Source of the DNA: Bradyrhizobium murdochi | GTDB taxonomy: Bacteria; Pseudomonadota; Alphaproteobacteria; Rhizobiales; Xanthobacteraceae | Assembly: GCF_000472965.1 (NCBI RefSeq) | Contig: NZ_AXAU01000033.1 | Location: 1-45,076, forward strand | Length of the DNA stretch: 45,076 bases | Direction of reading: 5' to 3' | Shown: in pieces, positions 34,174-43,021 of the stretch | Layout: the number at the start of each line of letters is the position of its first letter | Position numbering within the stretch: the first letter of the stretch is position 1 | Position numbers and translations under genes: made by a program | The notes under the pieces: model-generated | Seen by the model: only the letters and a program-made list of their open reading frames with translations | What the model was told of the DNA's origin: nothing | The model's database searches: none

Positions 34174-35316
34174 TTAGCACTTAACCCGCTTTTGCTCACG
34201 ATCGACGGCGGCCTTGACGCCGGCAGATGCGCGCGGATATTTCCGCGTCACCTCGCCGAGCGCCGCGCAGGCGGCTTCCTTTTCCTTCAGCGCCGCCAGC
34301 GACTGCCCGAGCCGCAAGAGCGCGTCTGGCGCCTTGCCTGATTTGTCGAACTTGGTGGTCACGCCGAGGAACGCTTCGGCGGCGTCGCGATATTGCTGGC
34401 GCTGGAAATAGCTTTCGCCGAGCCAGTATTGCGCATCTCCAATCAGCGGATCGCTCGGATATTTCTGCGCAAAGTTCTTCATGGTCTCTTCGGCCAGCGC
34501 ATAGTCCTTGCGCTGCATGTAGCCGATGCCGAGATCGAACTCGTCCTTCGACGTGGCCGAGGGCGGCAACGGGGTCAGCGCGGCACTGGCGCCGGGCCCC
34601 GGGCCGCGTGGCGGCGGTGCGGCTGCAGCGGGCGGCGGCAAGGCGCCACCGGGATCGCGCGGACCGCCGAGATTGAGCGGCTCACCGGGTCCGCGTCCGC
34701 CGGGCGCGCCGACCGAAGCTTCATTCGAGATCGGCAATTGGCCGCCGCCGAGTGCACGCGGCGCACCGGGAGCGTTGGGATTCTGGCTGGGGTCGAACGC
34801 ATCGCCACGGCGGCGGCCGCCGACCGCCGGGGCCGGCTCCTGCACGGTCGGCGCCGGTGATGCGATCTGCGGTTGCCGGTCATAGCCGGGTTGGGCCTGC
34901 GGATAGCCCTGCGGCTGACGAGCCCCCTGCTGCGGATAGGCTTGTTGGGGATAGCCCTGTTGCTGCGGGGGGCCGGGCTGAACTGGAGGCGGTGCGGCAG
35001 CCACGCTGGGCTGCGCCGCCGGAGGCTGGCCGCCTTGTGCCGGCGGCGCGGCGCCGAGCTGGCGCAGCCGCTCTTCGAGCTGGCGGTTGCGGTACTGCAG
35101 TTCCTCGTTCTGGCCGGTCAGTTGCCGGAGCTGGTTTTCCAGCCGCTGGATCCGCATCTCCAGATCAGCGTCGTCGGACTGCGCCTGGACTTGCGGGGAG
35201 CCTTGCGGGGAACGCTCCCACGGGAACGTGATCTGTGCGGCCGAGGGCTGCACAGACAAAGCCAGCATCGCGGCAATCGCCGCGGCGCCGGCAGCATTGA
35301 GGAATCTGAGTGACAT
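34174..35316 (-). CDS. cpoB: Tol-Pal system protein CpoB/YbgF
   Basis: A 380-residue periplasmic protein that coordinates Tol-Pal with peptidoglycan synthesis at the division site. It has a signal peptide (about 1-31, AGAAAIAAMLALSVQPSAAQ), a coiled-coil (about 50-90, DLEMRIQRLENQLRQLTGQN), a long Pro/Gln/Gly/Ala-rich linker (about 95-250) and C-terminal TPR repeats (FDLGIGYMQRKDYALAEETM, AQYWLGESYFQRQQYRDAAE, ALLRLGQSLAALKEKEAACA). The start at 35316 (MSLRFLNAAG) is chosen over 35361. It stands apart from pal, with a plus-strand hydrolase between them. Confidence 0.93.
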   Translation of the reverse strand: MSLRFLNAAGAAAIAAMLALSVQPSAAQITFPWERSPQGSPQVQAQSDDADLEMRIQRLENQLRQLTGQNEELQYRNRQLEERLRQLGAAPPAQGGQPPAAQPSVAAAPPPVQPGPPQQQGYPQQAYPQQGARQPQGYPQAQPGYDRQPQIASPAPTVQEPAPAVGGRRRGDAFDPSQNPNAPGAPRALGGGQLPISNEASVGAPGGRGPGEPLNLGGPRDPGGALPPPAAAAPPPRGPGPGASAALTPLPPSATSKDEFDLGIGYMQRKDYALAEETMKNFAQKYPSDPLIGDAQYWLGESYFQRQQYRDAAEAFLGVTTKFDKSGKAPDALLRLGQSLAALKEKEAACAALGEVTRKYPRASAGVKAAVDREQKRVKC

Positions 35317-35497
35317 TTTGCCCCGACGACGAAAATCACGTGTCAAACGAAAGCAGAACACATTGAGAGAGGGAGTACGCCAGAATTGTGACTGGCATTT
35401 CCGAATCGGTTCGCTGCAGCCCGGTATGGTTTAGTATCCCCTTCAAGACAAGCCGCCCGACGCGGCCGACCGTTCACAAATCGAGGGAGACCCGCCG

Positions 35498-36421
35498 ATG
35501 CACGTGTCCGTGAACGGGGTGCGGCTGTTCTTTGATGTCGAGGGCGCGAAATTCGTCCCCGACGGCCCCACGATGCGGGAAAAACCGGTGCTGCTAATGC
35601 TTCACGGCGGTCCGGGTTTCGACCATTCGATCTACCGGCCGGCCTATTCCGCCCTGTCCGATATCGCCCAGATCGTCTACCTCGACCACCGCGGCAACGG
35701 CCGCAGCGAGGACGGCCCGCGCGAGCGCTGGACCTTGGCGCAATGGGGCGACGACGTGCACGCGTTCTGCGAGGCCCTTGGCATCGTCGATCCGATCGTC
35801 TTGGGCGCGTCGTTCGGCGGCATGGTCGCACTCGCCTATGTCACGCGCCATCCGGATCACCCTTCCAGGCTGATCCTCATCAGCACCGAGGCCGCCGGTG
35901 GTTCCTATCGGGAACGGCGCGTAGCGCTGTTTGAGCGCTTCGGTGGGCCGGAAGTGGGTGCGCTGGCTCGGCGACGGTTTCTGGAGCCCGAAGGCCCCCT
36001 GGACCAGGCAGAGCGCGACGCCTGGCTGCGGCTAGCCATGCCGGTCTATACGCGAATGCCGCGCGATCCGGACATGGCGAGACGCGCGGTCAATCGCCGG
36101 GAGGTGGCGCTGCACTGGTTTGCAAGACCCGATGGCGAGAGCGACAGGTTCAACCTGTTTCCGGATCTCGGTCGCATCCGCTGCCCAACACTCGTGCTCG
36201 GCGGCGAGGACGACCCGATACATCCGATCGAGAGCCAAGCGGATATCGCCGCCGCGCTGCCGCCGCACCTCGTGCAGTTCGAGCGCTTTGCCGGTTGCGG
36301 CCACGGCGTGGTCAATGATGCCCCCGAACGCACGCTGGCCGTCATCCGCGATTTCATCCTGCGCCCAAAAGTAAAGCCGGCGCCCGAGGGCGCCGGCTTC
36401 GAAACTCTGCAAAAGGCCTGA
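35498..36421 (+). CDS. Alpha/beta hydrolase (proline iminopeptidase-like)
   Basis: A 307-residue soluble hydrolase with the S33-like pattern: LMLHGGPGFDHSIYRPAYSA (HGGPG oxyanion loop), YLDHRGNGRSEDG, ILGASFGGMVALAYV (nucleophile Ser, GxSxGG), LVLGGEDDPIHPIE (Asp) and FAGCGHGVVND (His). This is the proline iminopeptidase/epoxide-hydrolase branch; the substrate is unknown. It is oriented against its tol-pal neighbours, and its 3' end carries the pal terminator hairpin. Confidence 0.85.
   Translation: MHVSVNGVRLFFDVEGAKFVPDGPTMREKPVLLMLHGGPGFDHSIYRPAYSALSDIAQIVYLDHRGNGRSEDGPRERWTLAQWGDDVHAFCEALGIVDPIVLGASFGGMVALAYVTRHPDHPSRLILISTEAAGGSYRERRVALFERFGGPEVGALARRRFLEPEGPLDQAERDAWLRLAMPVYTRMPRDPDMARRAVNRREVALHWFARPDGESDRFNLFPDLGRIRCPTLVLGGEDDPIHPIESQADIAAALPPHLVQFERFAGCGHGVVNDAPERTLAVIRDFILRPKVKPAPEGAGFETLQKA
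36374..36399 (-). terminator. pal terminator, embedded in the 3' end of the hydrolase gene
   Basis: A perfect 11-bp stem AAGCCGGCGCC / GGCGCCGGCTT with CGAG loop. On the minus strand it stands about 27 nt after the pal stop and is followed by TACTTTTGGGC, so it can end pal transcription. On the plus strand it is coding (APEGAG). The dual use constrains the hydrolase C-terminus. Confidence 0.7.
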
Positions 36422-36425
36422 CGGC

Positions 36426-36917
36426 TCAGGCGCCGGCGTTCAGCACCGTGACGGCGCGGCGGTTCTGCGACCAGCAGGAGATGTCGTTACAGACCGCGAC
36501 CGGGCGCTCCTTGCCGTAGGAGATCGTGCGCATGCGGTTCGGGTCGATGCCGCGCGAGGCGAGATAGCTGCGCACCGACTGGGCGCGGCGGGCGCCGAGC
36601 GCGATGTTGTACTCGCGGGTGCCGCGCTCGTCGGCATGGCCTTCGATGGTGAAGGAGTAGCGGTTGTAGGTCTGCAGCCACTGCGCCTGCTTCTCCAGCG
36701 TGGCGATCGCCTGCGGGCTCAGATCGGTCTGGTCGCTCTCGAAGAACACGCGGTCGCCGACATTAACCACGAAATCCTGCTGGCTACCCGGGCTTGCCGC
36801 GCTGGCCATCGCGCCATCGGCGCCGACGTTGTTCTTGGCGCAGGCGCCCATCGACAGCGCCACAGCGACCACGGCCGCCAGCTTCCATCCCTGGAGGATA
36901 CGCATCTGGTATTTCAT
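36426..36917 (-). CDS. pal: Peptidoglycan-associated lipoprotein
   Basis: A 163-residue outer-membrane lipoprotein. It has a lipobox (VVAVALSMGACAKNN, Cys about residue 27) and an OmpA-like C-terminal domain that binds diaminopimelate in peptidoglycan: RVFFESDQTDLSPQAIATLE, TIEGHADERGTREYNIALGA, RRAQSVRSYLASRGIDPNRM and SQNRRAVTVLN. Two cysteines (VCNDISCW) near the end are typical of rhizobial Pal. The start at 36917 follows GGAGG...CGGA. It is separated from tolB by two signalling genes. Confidence 0.96.
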   Translation of the reverse strand: MKYQMRILQGWKLAAVVAVALSMGACAKNNVGADGAMASAASPGSQQDFVVNVGDRVFFESDQTDLSPQAIATLEKQAQWLQTYNRYSFTIEGHADERGTREYNIALGARRAQSVRSYLASRGIDPNRMRTISYGKERPVAVCNDISCWSQNRRAVTVLNAGA

Positions 36918-37056
36918 TCCGGAGCCTCCAACGCTCACGTTTTTCGACTGTTATCTGGTCTACAGGTCGATGGTTAAGCAAACATTCCGTCAACCTTGAT
37001 GGAACCTTGCCAGACCCGATCAAATGCCGACAAACCGTGAAAAGCGACCGCGATAG

Positions 37057-37071
37057 TTAATGGTTTGTAAA
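37057..37071 (-). promoter_or_regulatory. Near-consensus CtrA box upstream of pal
   Basis: TTTA-N7-TTAA on the minus strand, seven of eight consensus bases, about 140 bp before the pal ATG. The rest of 36939-37220 shows no gene. A weak call by itself. Confidence 0.3.
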
Positions 37072-37220
37072 TGTGGCGCGAGGGTGAAGGCAAGTGCGCA
37101 TGGGCCGAAATCACCGGATTTGCGGTGTTTAGGCAACGGTGACCCAGGAATGACAAGTCGCGGAATTTGGATAGGAGCCCTGTGGGGCCGGATGGTCTGG
37201 TCCGTCGTTGTCCGGCCGGT

Positions 37221-37961
37221 TCAGGAAATCGGAACGATCGAGGCCTGCTCGAAGGATCTGACGACCCCGCGCGGCGAGGAATGGCGCTCACCGGCGCGCT
37301 GGAACAGCATCCGCCGCTCGACGGACGTCGAACGCATGATGGGAAAACGGGTCATGACCTTTTCCCGCACGGCGCGGTAATCGGACGCCATCAATGCCAC
37401 CTTGGGCAAGAAGCCCGGAAACGAACGCGGTTCGGCGATGACCTCCGACATGAAGACCCGGCGATAGAACGCCTGGTGCTCGGCACGAACGAGCGCGAGC
37501 CCGGTATCGGCGTTGAAATGCTCGCATGCCATATAGGCCAGCCGCACCGTCAGATAGGGAAGGTCAGGGAACCGCCTCGCCTTTTCGGGGAGCGCAGCAA
37601 GACGAAGCGGATCGATGAAAACTTCACCTTGATCGAGCCGCGGGTGAAGAACATCGCCGAACAAATCAACTGAACCGGAAATCCGACATTCCGACGTCAC
37701 GACGTTGAGGCGGAGCGAACTGCAGAGTTCTCCGTCAACATAGACTCCGAACATCCAGGCGTTGGGGGCATCGTCGTAATGATCGCTGACGCGCTGAGAC
37801 TCTGACGGCGCGGTTACTCCGCCATGCAGATAGGCTTTGTACCGCATCAAATAGATGCAATCTTTTTCCTCGGGAGTTTCCATCAGTCGGTAATCGACCC
37901 GATCGGACAACCCTGACTCCGGCCCAAAGAGCGAAGTGCGCGGTTCGGCTCCGGCCTTCAT
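37221..37961 (-). CDS. N-acyl amino acid synthase (FeeM)/autoinducer synthase-like GNAT protein
   Basis: A 246-residue protein that resembles the FeeM/AHL-synthase branch of the acyltransferase fold. It shows DYRLMETPEEKDCIYLMRYK then AYLHGG, VSDHYDDAPNAWMFGVYVDG (the D-x-F-D-like acidic block), ELCSSLRLNVVTSECR (acyl-binding strand), and PDLPYLTVRLAYMACEHFNA leading to LVRAEHQAFYRRVF. FeeM-type enzymes join an acyl chain from acyl carrier protein to an amino acid, making signal-like molecules. The product is not known. The start at 37961 has AGGAG at good spacing. A perfect CtrA box stands 44 bp upstream, and a GGDEF-EAL gene precedes it on the same strand. Confidence 0.65.
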   Translation of the reverse strand: MKAGAEPRTSLFGPESGLSDRVDYRLMETPEEKDCIYLMRYKAYLHGGVTAPSESQRVSDHYDDAPNAWMFGVYVDGELCSSLRLNVVTSECRISGSVDLFGDVLHPRLDQGEVFIDPLRLAALPEKARRFPDLPYLTVRLAYMACEHFNADTGLALVRAEHQAFYRRVFMSEVIAEPRSFPGFLPKVALMASDYRAVREKVMTRFPIMRSTSVERRMLFQRAGERHSSPRGVVRSFEQASIVPIS

Positions 37962-38004
37962 CTGTACTCCTAACCTCCACAACAACTTCCACGAGTGTGA
38001 AAGA

Positions 38005-38019
38005 TTAACGGCTCCTTAA
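38005..38019 (-). promoter_or_regulatory. CtrA-type box TTAA-N7-TTAA upstream of the FeeM-like gene
   Basis: TTAACGGCTCCTTAA fits TTAA-N7-TTAA exactly and lies 43 bp before the start codon, in the position expected for an activator or repressor at the promoter. The adjacent GGGTTAACCC palindrome (38047-38056) is noted without assignment. Confidence 0.6.
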
Positions 38020-38122
38020 CAAAATTGCAAAGGCTTAGACACGTTAGGGTTAACCCCTGCCACCCGCAAAGCCGGGGGTAGCCATGTCGAGAGCACGAAC
38101 AGGGGGACTGATTACGCTGAAG

Positions 38123-40456
38123 TCAGGCGATCGACCGCGAAGAAACAGCGATGAGCTGGTCGTCAGGCATGCGGCGACCGTGCGACGCATTGAGCAACTG
38201 CCGGACGCGTACGGCCGGGACCGGCGGGCTGAACAGATAGCCCTGCGCTTCCGTTACCGCCCCGTCGGCGCTGATCAATTCGAGTTGCTCGTTGGTCTCG
38301 ATGCCCTCGACCACGACCGACATTCCAAGATCGGCGGACAGCCGCGCCACGCCGCGTAGCAGCGTCAGCGGACGGTCGCTGTCGATCCCTTCCAGGAAGG
38401 AGCGGTCGATCTTCACCTTCTGCAATGGGAAGTTGTGCAGGTAGCTGAGGCTCGAATAGCCGGTGCCGAAATCGTCGAGCGAGATCCGCACGCCGAGCGA
38501 ATGCAATTGCGACAGCACGTCGTGGGTCGACTGCGTGTTACGCAGCAGCGAGGATTCGGTGATCTCGATTTCGAGCCGGTTCGCCGGCAGGCCGGAGACC
38601 TCGAGTGCATAGCGGACTTCGCTGAGCACGTCGCGCTGATGGAACTGCTGCGGCGAGAAGTTGACGGCAACGCTGACGGCTTCGGGCCATTTCATGCATT
38701 CCATGCAGGCCTTGCGCAAAATCCAGCGGCCGAGATCGACGATCAGGCCCATATCCTCGGCGATTGGAATGATATCGGTCGGCGACACCGTGCCGCGGAC
38801 TGGATGATTCCAGCGTATCAGCGCCTCGCAGGTCGATATCCGGCCCGACTTGAGGTTGACCAGCGGTTGGAAGAACAGCTCGAACTCCTCGTTGGCCAGC
38901 GCCTTGCGCAGGTCCAGTTCGAGGATACGGCGGGACTCGACGATTTGCGCCATCTCCTCCCGGAAGAAGCAGAAGGTGCCGCGGCCGTCGGCCTTGGCGC
39001 GATAGAGCGCCATGTCGGCATTCTTGAGCAGTGTGTCGGCGCTGATGCCGCGCGAGGTCATGGCAATGCCGACGCTGGCGCCGATCTCGACCAGATGGTT
39101 GTCGATCTTGTAGCGCTCGCTCAGGCGATCGACGATGCGCCGCGCAAGACCGGCGGCATCGTCGGCGGAGTGGATGTTCTGCTGGAACACCACGAACTCG
39201 TCGCCGCCGAAGCGCGCCACGAAATCCTCGGGCCGCAGCATCTCGCGCAGGCGAGCGGCCACCGCGCACAGCAACTGGTCGCCGCAGGGATGGCCGAGCG
39301 TGTCATTGACCTGCTTGAACTGGTCGAGGTCGACGAACAGCAGCGCCGACAACTGTTCGGCGCCCTGCTGGGCTGCCAGAAGATGTCCGATCTCGTCGCG
39401 GAAATTGACCCGGTTGGGGAGCTCGGTGAGTTCGTCGTAGCGGGCCAGATGGCTGATCTTGGCTTCGGAGTTGCGCCGCTCGGTAATGTCTTCCAGGAGC
39501 ACCACTGCGCCGCCGCCGGCCATCGGCTGGAAGGTCCACGATAGCGAACGGTTTCTGGTGATGTCGGGGTCGGCGGTGATGACGTCCTTGGCCTGTGAAT
39601 TCTCGATTTCGGCGAGAATCATTTGCCCACTCGCCGCCGAGATCGATCCGGCGATCACGCAGGCGGCGATGATGTCGGGCGCGCTCGCGCCCTGCTGCAC
39701 GAGATCTTCGGACAGATCCATCATTTCGCAGAAGCGGTGATTCATCACCGCAAGCTGTCCGTCGCCGCGGAACATGCACAGACCGTGGGGCATGTTGTTC
39801 AAGGCGGTATCGAACTGTCCGGCGAGCGCCGCCTCGCGCTCGCGCGCCAGAAGCGCCCGCAAGAATATGCCGTGCAAATTGGCCGACATCTGCATGACAA
39901 CGATAAGGAATGCCGCGGTGATAACCGACATAGCGACGTAATAGGGCGTGCCACGCAGCGCCAGCGCGATCACGGTTGGACCGAAGGCAAGTACAGCCTG
40001 CAACTGGAACGTCCATTGCCGTCCATAGGCCCTGCCCGCGCCTCCCGATAAGACCCCCGTAATGACGGACAAACAAATCATATGGGCGACGGCATCGTCG
40101 CTGCTCAGCATGGTGACGGCGCCCCATATGCCGATTGCAGCGGCCTGGATAATCGCCCCGATCTGATATCGCTTTTTCCATCGCTCAGCTTCGTCGGCCG
40201 TCAGGTTCGCTTTACACGCTTGGTAGCGTTGCAAATCGAAAGCCCGGATCGCACCAGCAAACAGCAGAAGCCCGACGCACACCCAGATCAGATTTTCGCC
40301 GGTCTTCAGCGCCGTCAGGCTCGACGCGACGGCCAGGAAGAAGATGCCGACATGCACCGGACCTTGGGTTTCGAACAGCGAATCGATCAGCGCCGCCGCA
40401 ATCTTCGGCGATATCTGTCGCTGATCTGGCTCTCCGCTCTGATTTGCGAGCTGCAT
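38123..40456 (-). CDS. Membrane GGDEF-EAL cyclic-di-GMP enzyme with PAS domain
   Basis: A 777-residue protein. Five or six N-terminal helices (about 38-200) form a membrane sensor. A PAS-like region follows (about 210-325, FDTALNNMPHGLCMFRGDGQ). The GGDEF domain has LLFVDLDQFKQVNDTLGHPC, an RPED inhibitory I-site five residues before FGGDEF. The EAL domain has TCEALIRWNHP, EITES, LDDFGTGYSSLSYL, KVKIDRSFLEGI and VVEGIETNEQL, so synthase and phosphodiesterase motifs are both complete. Net activity cannot be read. It lies between tolB and the FeeM-like gene on their strand. Confidence 0.95.
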   Translation of the reverse strand: MQLANQSGEPDQRQISPKIAAALIDSLFETQGPVHVGIFFLAVASSLTALKTGENLIWVCVGLLLFAGAIRAFDLQRYQACKANLTADEAERWKKRYQIGAIIQAAAIGIWGAVTMLSSDDAVAHMICLSVITGVLSGGAGRAYGRQWTFQLQAVLAFGPTVIALALRGTPYYVAMSVITAAFLIVVMQMSANLHGIFLRALLAREREAALAGQFDTALNNMPHGLCMFRGDGQLAVMNHRFCEMMDLSEDLVQQGASAPDIIAACVIAGSISAASGQMILAEIENSQAKDVITADPDITRNRSLSWTFQPMAGGGAVVLLEDITERRNSEAKISHLARYDELTELPNRVNFRDEIGHLLAAQQGAEQLSALLFVDLDQFKQVNDTLGHPCGDQLLCAVAARLREMLRPEDFVARFGGDEFVVFQQNIHSADDAAGLARRIVDRLSERYKIDNHLVEIGASVGIAMTSRGISADTLLKNADMALYRAKADGRGTFCFFREEMAQIVESRRILELDLRKALANEEFELFFQPLVNLKSGRISTCEALIRWNHPVRGTVSPTDIIPIAEDMGLIVDLGRWILRKACMECMKWPEAVSVAVNFSPQQFHQRDVLSEVRYALEVSGLPANRLEIEITESSLLRNTQSTHDVLSQLHSLGVRISLDDFGTGYSSLSYLHNFPLQKVKIDRSFLEGIDSDRPLTLLRGVARLSADLGMSVVVEGIETNEQLELISADGAVTEAQGYLFSPPVPAVRVRQLLNASHGRRMPDDQLIAVSSRSIA

Positions 40457-40615
40457 GTGGGGTGTACTGGCGTCCTGTCGGTTGCGCAGTCTTACCCTCT
40501 GGAGATGAAGTCTTTCTGAGGGAACATCGTTACCAAGATGTTGCCGCGGGTTTCCGGTTGTGGAAATCTGCCTGAAAAATCAGCAGGCTAGGCAATGTTT
40601 GCCTGACAACGATGG

Positions 40616-40631
40616 GCCGCCGGCGCGGCCG
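40616..40631 (-). terminator. Hairpin just after tolB
   Basis: GGCCGC-CGGC-GCGGCC, a short all-GC stem eight bases beyond the tolB stop on the minus strand. It lacks a T-run but another hairpin pair (CCTGAAAAATCAGG, 40572-40585) follows closely, so it may end the tolQRAB transcript. The gap 40457-40638 holds no gene. Confidence 0.4.
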
Positions 40632-40638
40632 GGTTCCA

Positions 40639-41997
40639 TTATGACAGGAGCGGAGACCACGCCGGGTCGGAGGCGAAACCGGGCGTTGGTACGCGCAATT
40701 CGTTGCGACCGGAGATATCGACCGTGTACAGCGACGGCCCGCCGCTGCCGCCGGGGTCGCGGAAGAACATGACGACCCGGCCATTCGGCGAAAAGGTCGG
40801 ACCTTCGTTGTGGAAGCCGGAGGTAAGAATTCGTTCGCCCGAGCCGTCGGTCTTCATGATGCCGATGGCAAACGCGCCGCCGCCCTGCTTGGTGAAGGCG
40901 ATGTAGTCGCCGCGCGGCGACCACACCGGCGTCGAATAGCTGCCCTCGCCGAACGAAATGCGCTGCGCGCCGCCGCCGGTGGCTGGCATCACGTAGATCT
41001 GCGGCTTGCCACCACGGTCGGATTCGAAACAGATCCGGCTGCCGTCGGGCGAATAGGACGGCGAGGTGTCGATCGCCGGCGTGTCGGTCAGCCGCGTCGT
41101 CGATTTCGAACGCAAATCCATCACGAACAGGTTGGAGTTGCCGCCCTGCTGCAGGCTCATGATGATGCGCTGGCCGTCCGGCGAGAACCGCGGCGAGAAC
41201 GACATGCCGGGGAAATTGCCGACGATCTCGCGCTGCCCGGTCTCGACGTTGAACAGATAGACGCGCGGATCGCCCTGGCCGAATTCCATATAGGTGATCT
41301 CTTGCGTCGACGGCGAGAAGCGCGGCGTCAGCACCAGATCGGAGCCCCTGGTCAGATACCGGACATTGGCGCCGTCCTGGTCCATCAGCGCCAGCCGCTT
41401 GACGCGGCGCTCTTTCGATCCGGTCTCGTCGACGAACACGATGCGGCTGTCGAAATAGCCCTTCTCGCCGGTCATGCGTTCGTAGATCTGGTCGGAGATG
41501 ATGTGCGCGATCCGCCGCCAGTATTCCGGCGAGGTGAAGTATTGCTGGCCGGTGAGTTGCTGGTTGGTGTTGATGTCCCAGAGGCGGAATTCCGCTTTCA
41601 GGCGGCCGTCGCCCTGCCGCGTCATCCGGCCCGTCACCAGCGCCTGCGCGTTGATCTGCTTCCAGCTCTGGAATTGCGGCGCGACGTCGATATTGGCGAT
41701 GCGCTCGATATGAGCAGCCTGATCGATCGGCGCGAACAGCCCGCTGCGCTTGAGGTTGTTGGTGATGACCTGCGCCACGCCGACGCCGACCTCGGCATCA
41801 CCAGGCGTGCCCGCCACGAAATTCGGGATCGCGATCGGCAGCGGAACGAATTCACCCTCGGGAATGGGGATCCGCTTCGGCGCCTGCGCGAAGGCATTGC
41901 GACCGCCGGCGACCGCGCCGAGCGCAGCCATTCCGGTAATGATCTGCCGACGGTTCAGGCGGAATGGCATTGTTGGCAATCCATCTTTGTCAGTCAT
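40639..41997 (-). CDS. tolB: Tol-Pal beta-propeller protein TolB
   Basis: A 452-residue periplasmic protein that links TolA with Pal. It has an export signal with a twin Arg (RLNRRQIITGMAALGAVAGG, Tat-like), the N-terminal TolB domain (VAQVITNNLKRSGLFAPIDQ) and the six-bladed propeller with repeated SPDG motifs (RFSPDGQRIIMS, SYSPDGSRICFE, TPVWSPRGDYIAFTK, PTFSPNGRVVMFF). The start is uncertain: 42015 (MSKIEAM), 41997 (MTDKDGL) and 41970 (MPFRLNR) are all in frame after the tolA stop, and none has a strong ribosome site. 41997 is used here. Confidence 0.93.
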   Translation of the reverse strand: MTDKDGLPTMPFRLNRRQIITGMAALGAVAGGRNAFAQAPKRIPIPEGEFVPLPIAIPNFVAGTPGDAEVGVGVAQVITNNLKRSGLFAPIDQAAHIERIANIDVAPQFQSWKQINAQALVTGRMTRQGDGRLKAEFRLWDINTNQQLTGQQYFTSPEYWRRIAHIISDQIYERMTGEKGYFDSRIVFVDETGSKERRVKRLALMDQDGANVRYLTRGSDLVLTPRFSPSTQEITYMEFGQGDPRVYLFNVETGQREIVGNFPGMSFSPRFSPDGQRIIMSLQQGGNSNLFVMDLRSKSTTRLTDTPAIDTSPSYSPDGSRICFESDRGGKPQIYVMPATGGGAQRISFGEGSYSTPVWSPRGDYIAFTKQGGGAFAIGIMKTDGSGERILTSGFHNEGPTFSPNGRVVMFFRDPGGSGGPSLYTVDISGRNELRVPTPGFASDPAWSPLLS

Positions 41998-42041
41998 CGC
42001 TTCGATCTTGCTCATGTGTGATCGCCAACGGGCGAGCGCAA

Positions 42042-42974
42042 TCAGACTTTTTCTTTGAACACCGGCGCGAAGTATTTCCATTCGTCATAAAATGCCGCCG
42101 GCAGCTTGTACGGCTGGCACTCGATGATCGCGCGTAGCGCGCTCTCCTGGTAGACCCGAAGATAGGGCGTCGCCGGAACGCCTTCCGGAACCGGCGTGCC
42201 TTCGAGCGTGCCGTCGCGCTTCAGACGGATCGCGAACGCGACTTCAGGCTTCTGCGATTCTATCCCGCCATACGGCTTCTTCCAGCAGCGCTCGACCTGC
42301 CGCTGGAACATCGAACCCCAGGTTGCGGAATTGTCCGCGGCTGCGCCCTTCGCCGTGCCGAGCGCGGCATTGGAATTCAGCGTGTCGCCGGTCGTGGCCT
42401 GGCGCGACGGATCGCGCTTGTCGAGCAGGGCCGCGATCTGGTTCTGGTCGAAGTGCCGTTCCACGATCCTCTGCTTCTGCGGCTCTGGCGGCTTGGCGGC
42501 CTGCACCGGCGGCTTCGGCGGCGGCTTCTTCTCTTCCTTCTTGATGGTGTCGCCGATCTGATCGACCTTCGGCGGATCGGGCTTTTTCTCGACCTGCTTC
42601 GGCTCTTCCTTCGGTTTCTCGACAACCTTCGGCGGATCGGGTTTCTTCTCGACCGGCTTTTCCTCGATCTTCGGCTGCGGAGGCGCTGCGGTCTCGGTCA
42701 CAACAGGCGCTTTCTCGGTAATTTTGCCGACAGCGTCATCGACCGGCTTGGCTTCGGCGACTTTCTCGACCAGCGGCTTCGGGTTTTCCTTCTTGCCGGT
42801 CTTCATGCCCGCCATCACCTTGGCAAGCTGGTCGGACGAAACGACATCGACCGCCACCGAATCTTCCGGCGGCATTTCGAGCGCCTTGGTCGAGAACGAC
42901 AGCATCACCCACCCCAGCACGAGGACGTGCAGGGCAACCGACGCCATCACAGTCTTGTCGACCTTGATCTTCAC
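42042..42974 (-). CDS. tolA: TolA, envelope-spanning link protein
   Basis: A 310-residue protein with one N-terminal membrane helix (VALHVLVLGWVMLSF, about 13-28), a long Lys/Pro/Glu-rich arm (VEKVAEAKPVDDAVGKITEK to KPPPKPPVQAAKP, about 60-170), and a C-terminal TolA/TonB-like domain (GSMFQRQVERCWKKPYGGIE, AFAIRLKRDGTLEGTPV, AIIECQPYKLPAAFYDEWKY). It spans the periplasm to contact Pal and TolB, driven by TolQR. It lies 47 bp after tolR. Confidence 0.93.
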   Translation of the reverse strand: MKIKVDKTVMASVALHVLVLGWVMLSFSTKALEMPPEDSVAVDVVSSDQLAKVMAGMKTGKKENPKPLVEKVAEAKPVDDAVGKITEKAPVVTETAAPPQPKIEEKPVEKKPDPPKVVEKPKEEPKQVEKKPDPPKVDQIGDTIKKEEKKPPPKPPVQAAKPPEPQKQRIVERHFDQNQIAALLDKRDPSRQATTGDTLNSNAALGTAKGAAADNSATWGSMFQRQVERCWKKPYGGIESQKPEVAFAIRLKRDGTLEGTPVPEGVPATPYLRVYQESALRAIIECQPYKLPAAFYDEWKYFAPVFKEKV

Positions 42975-43021
42975 CTGCGCTTTTCCGCTCCGCCGTCAAT
43001 CACCGCGCGCCGCTGCATGGC

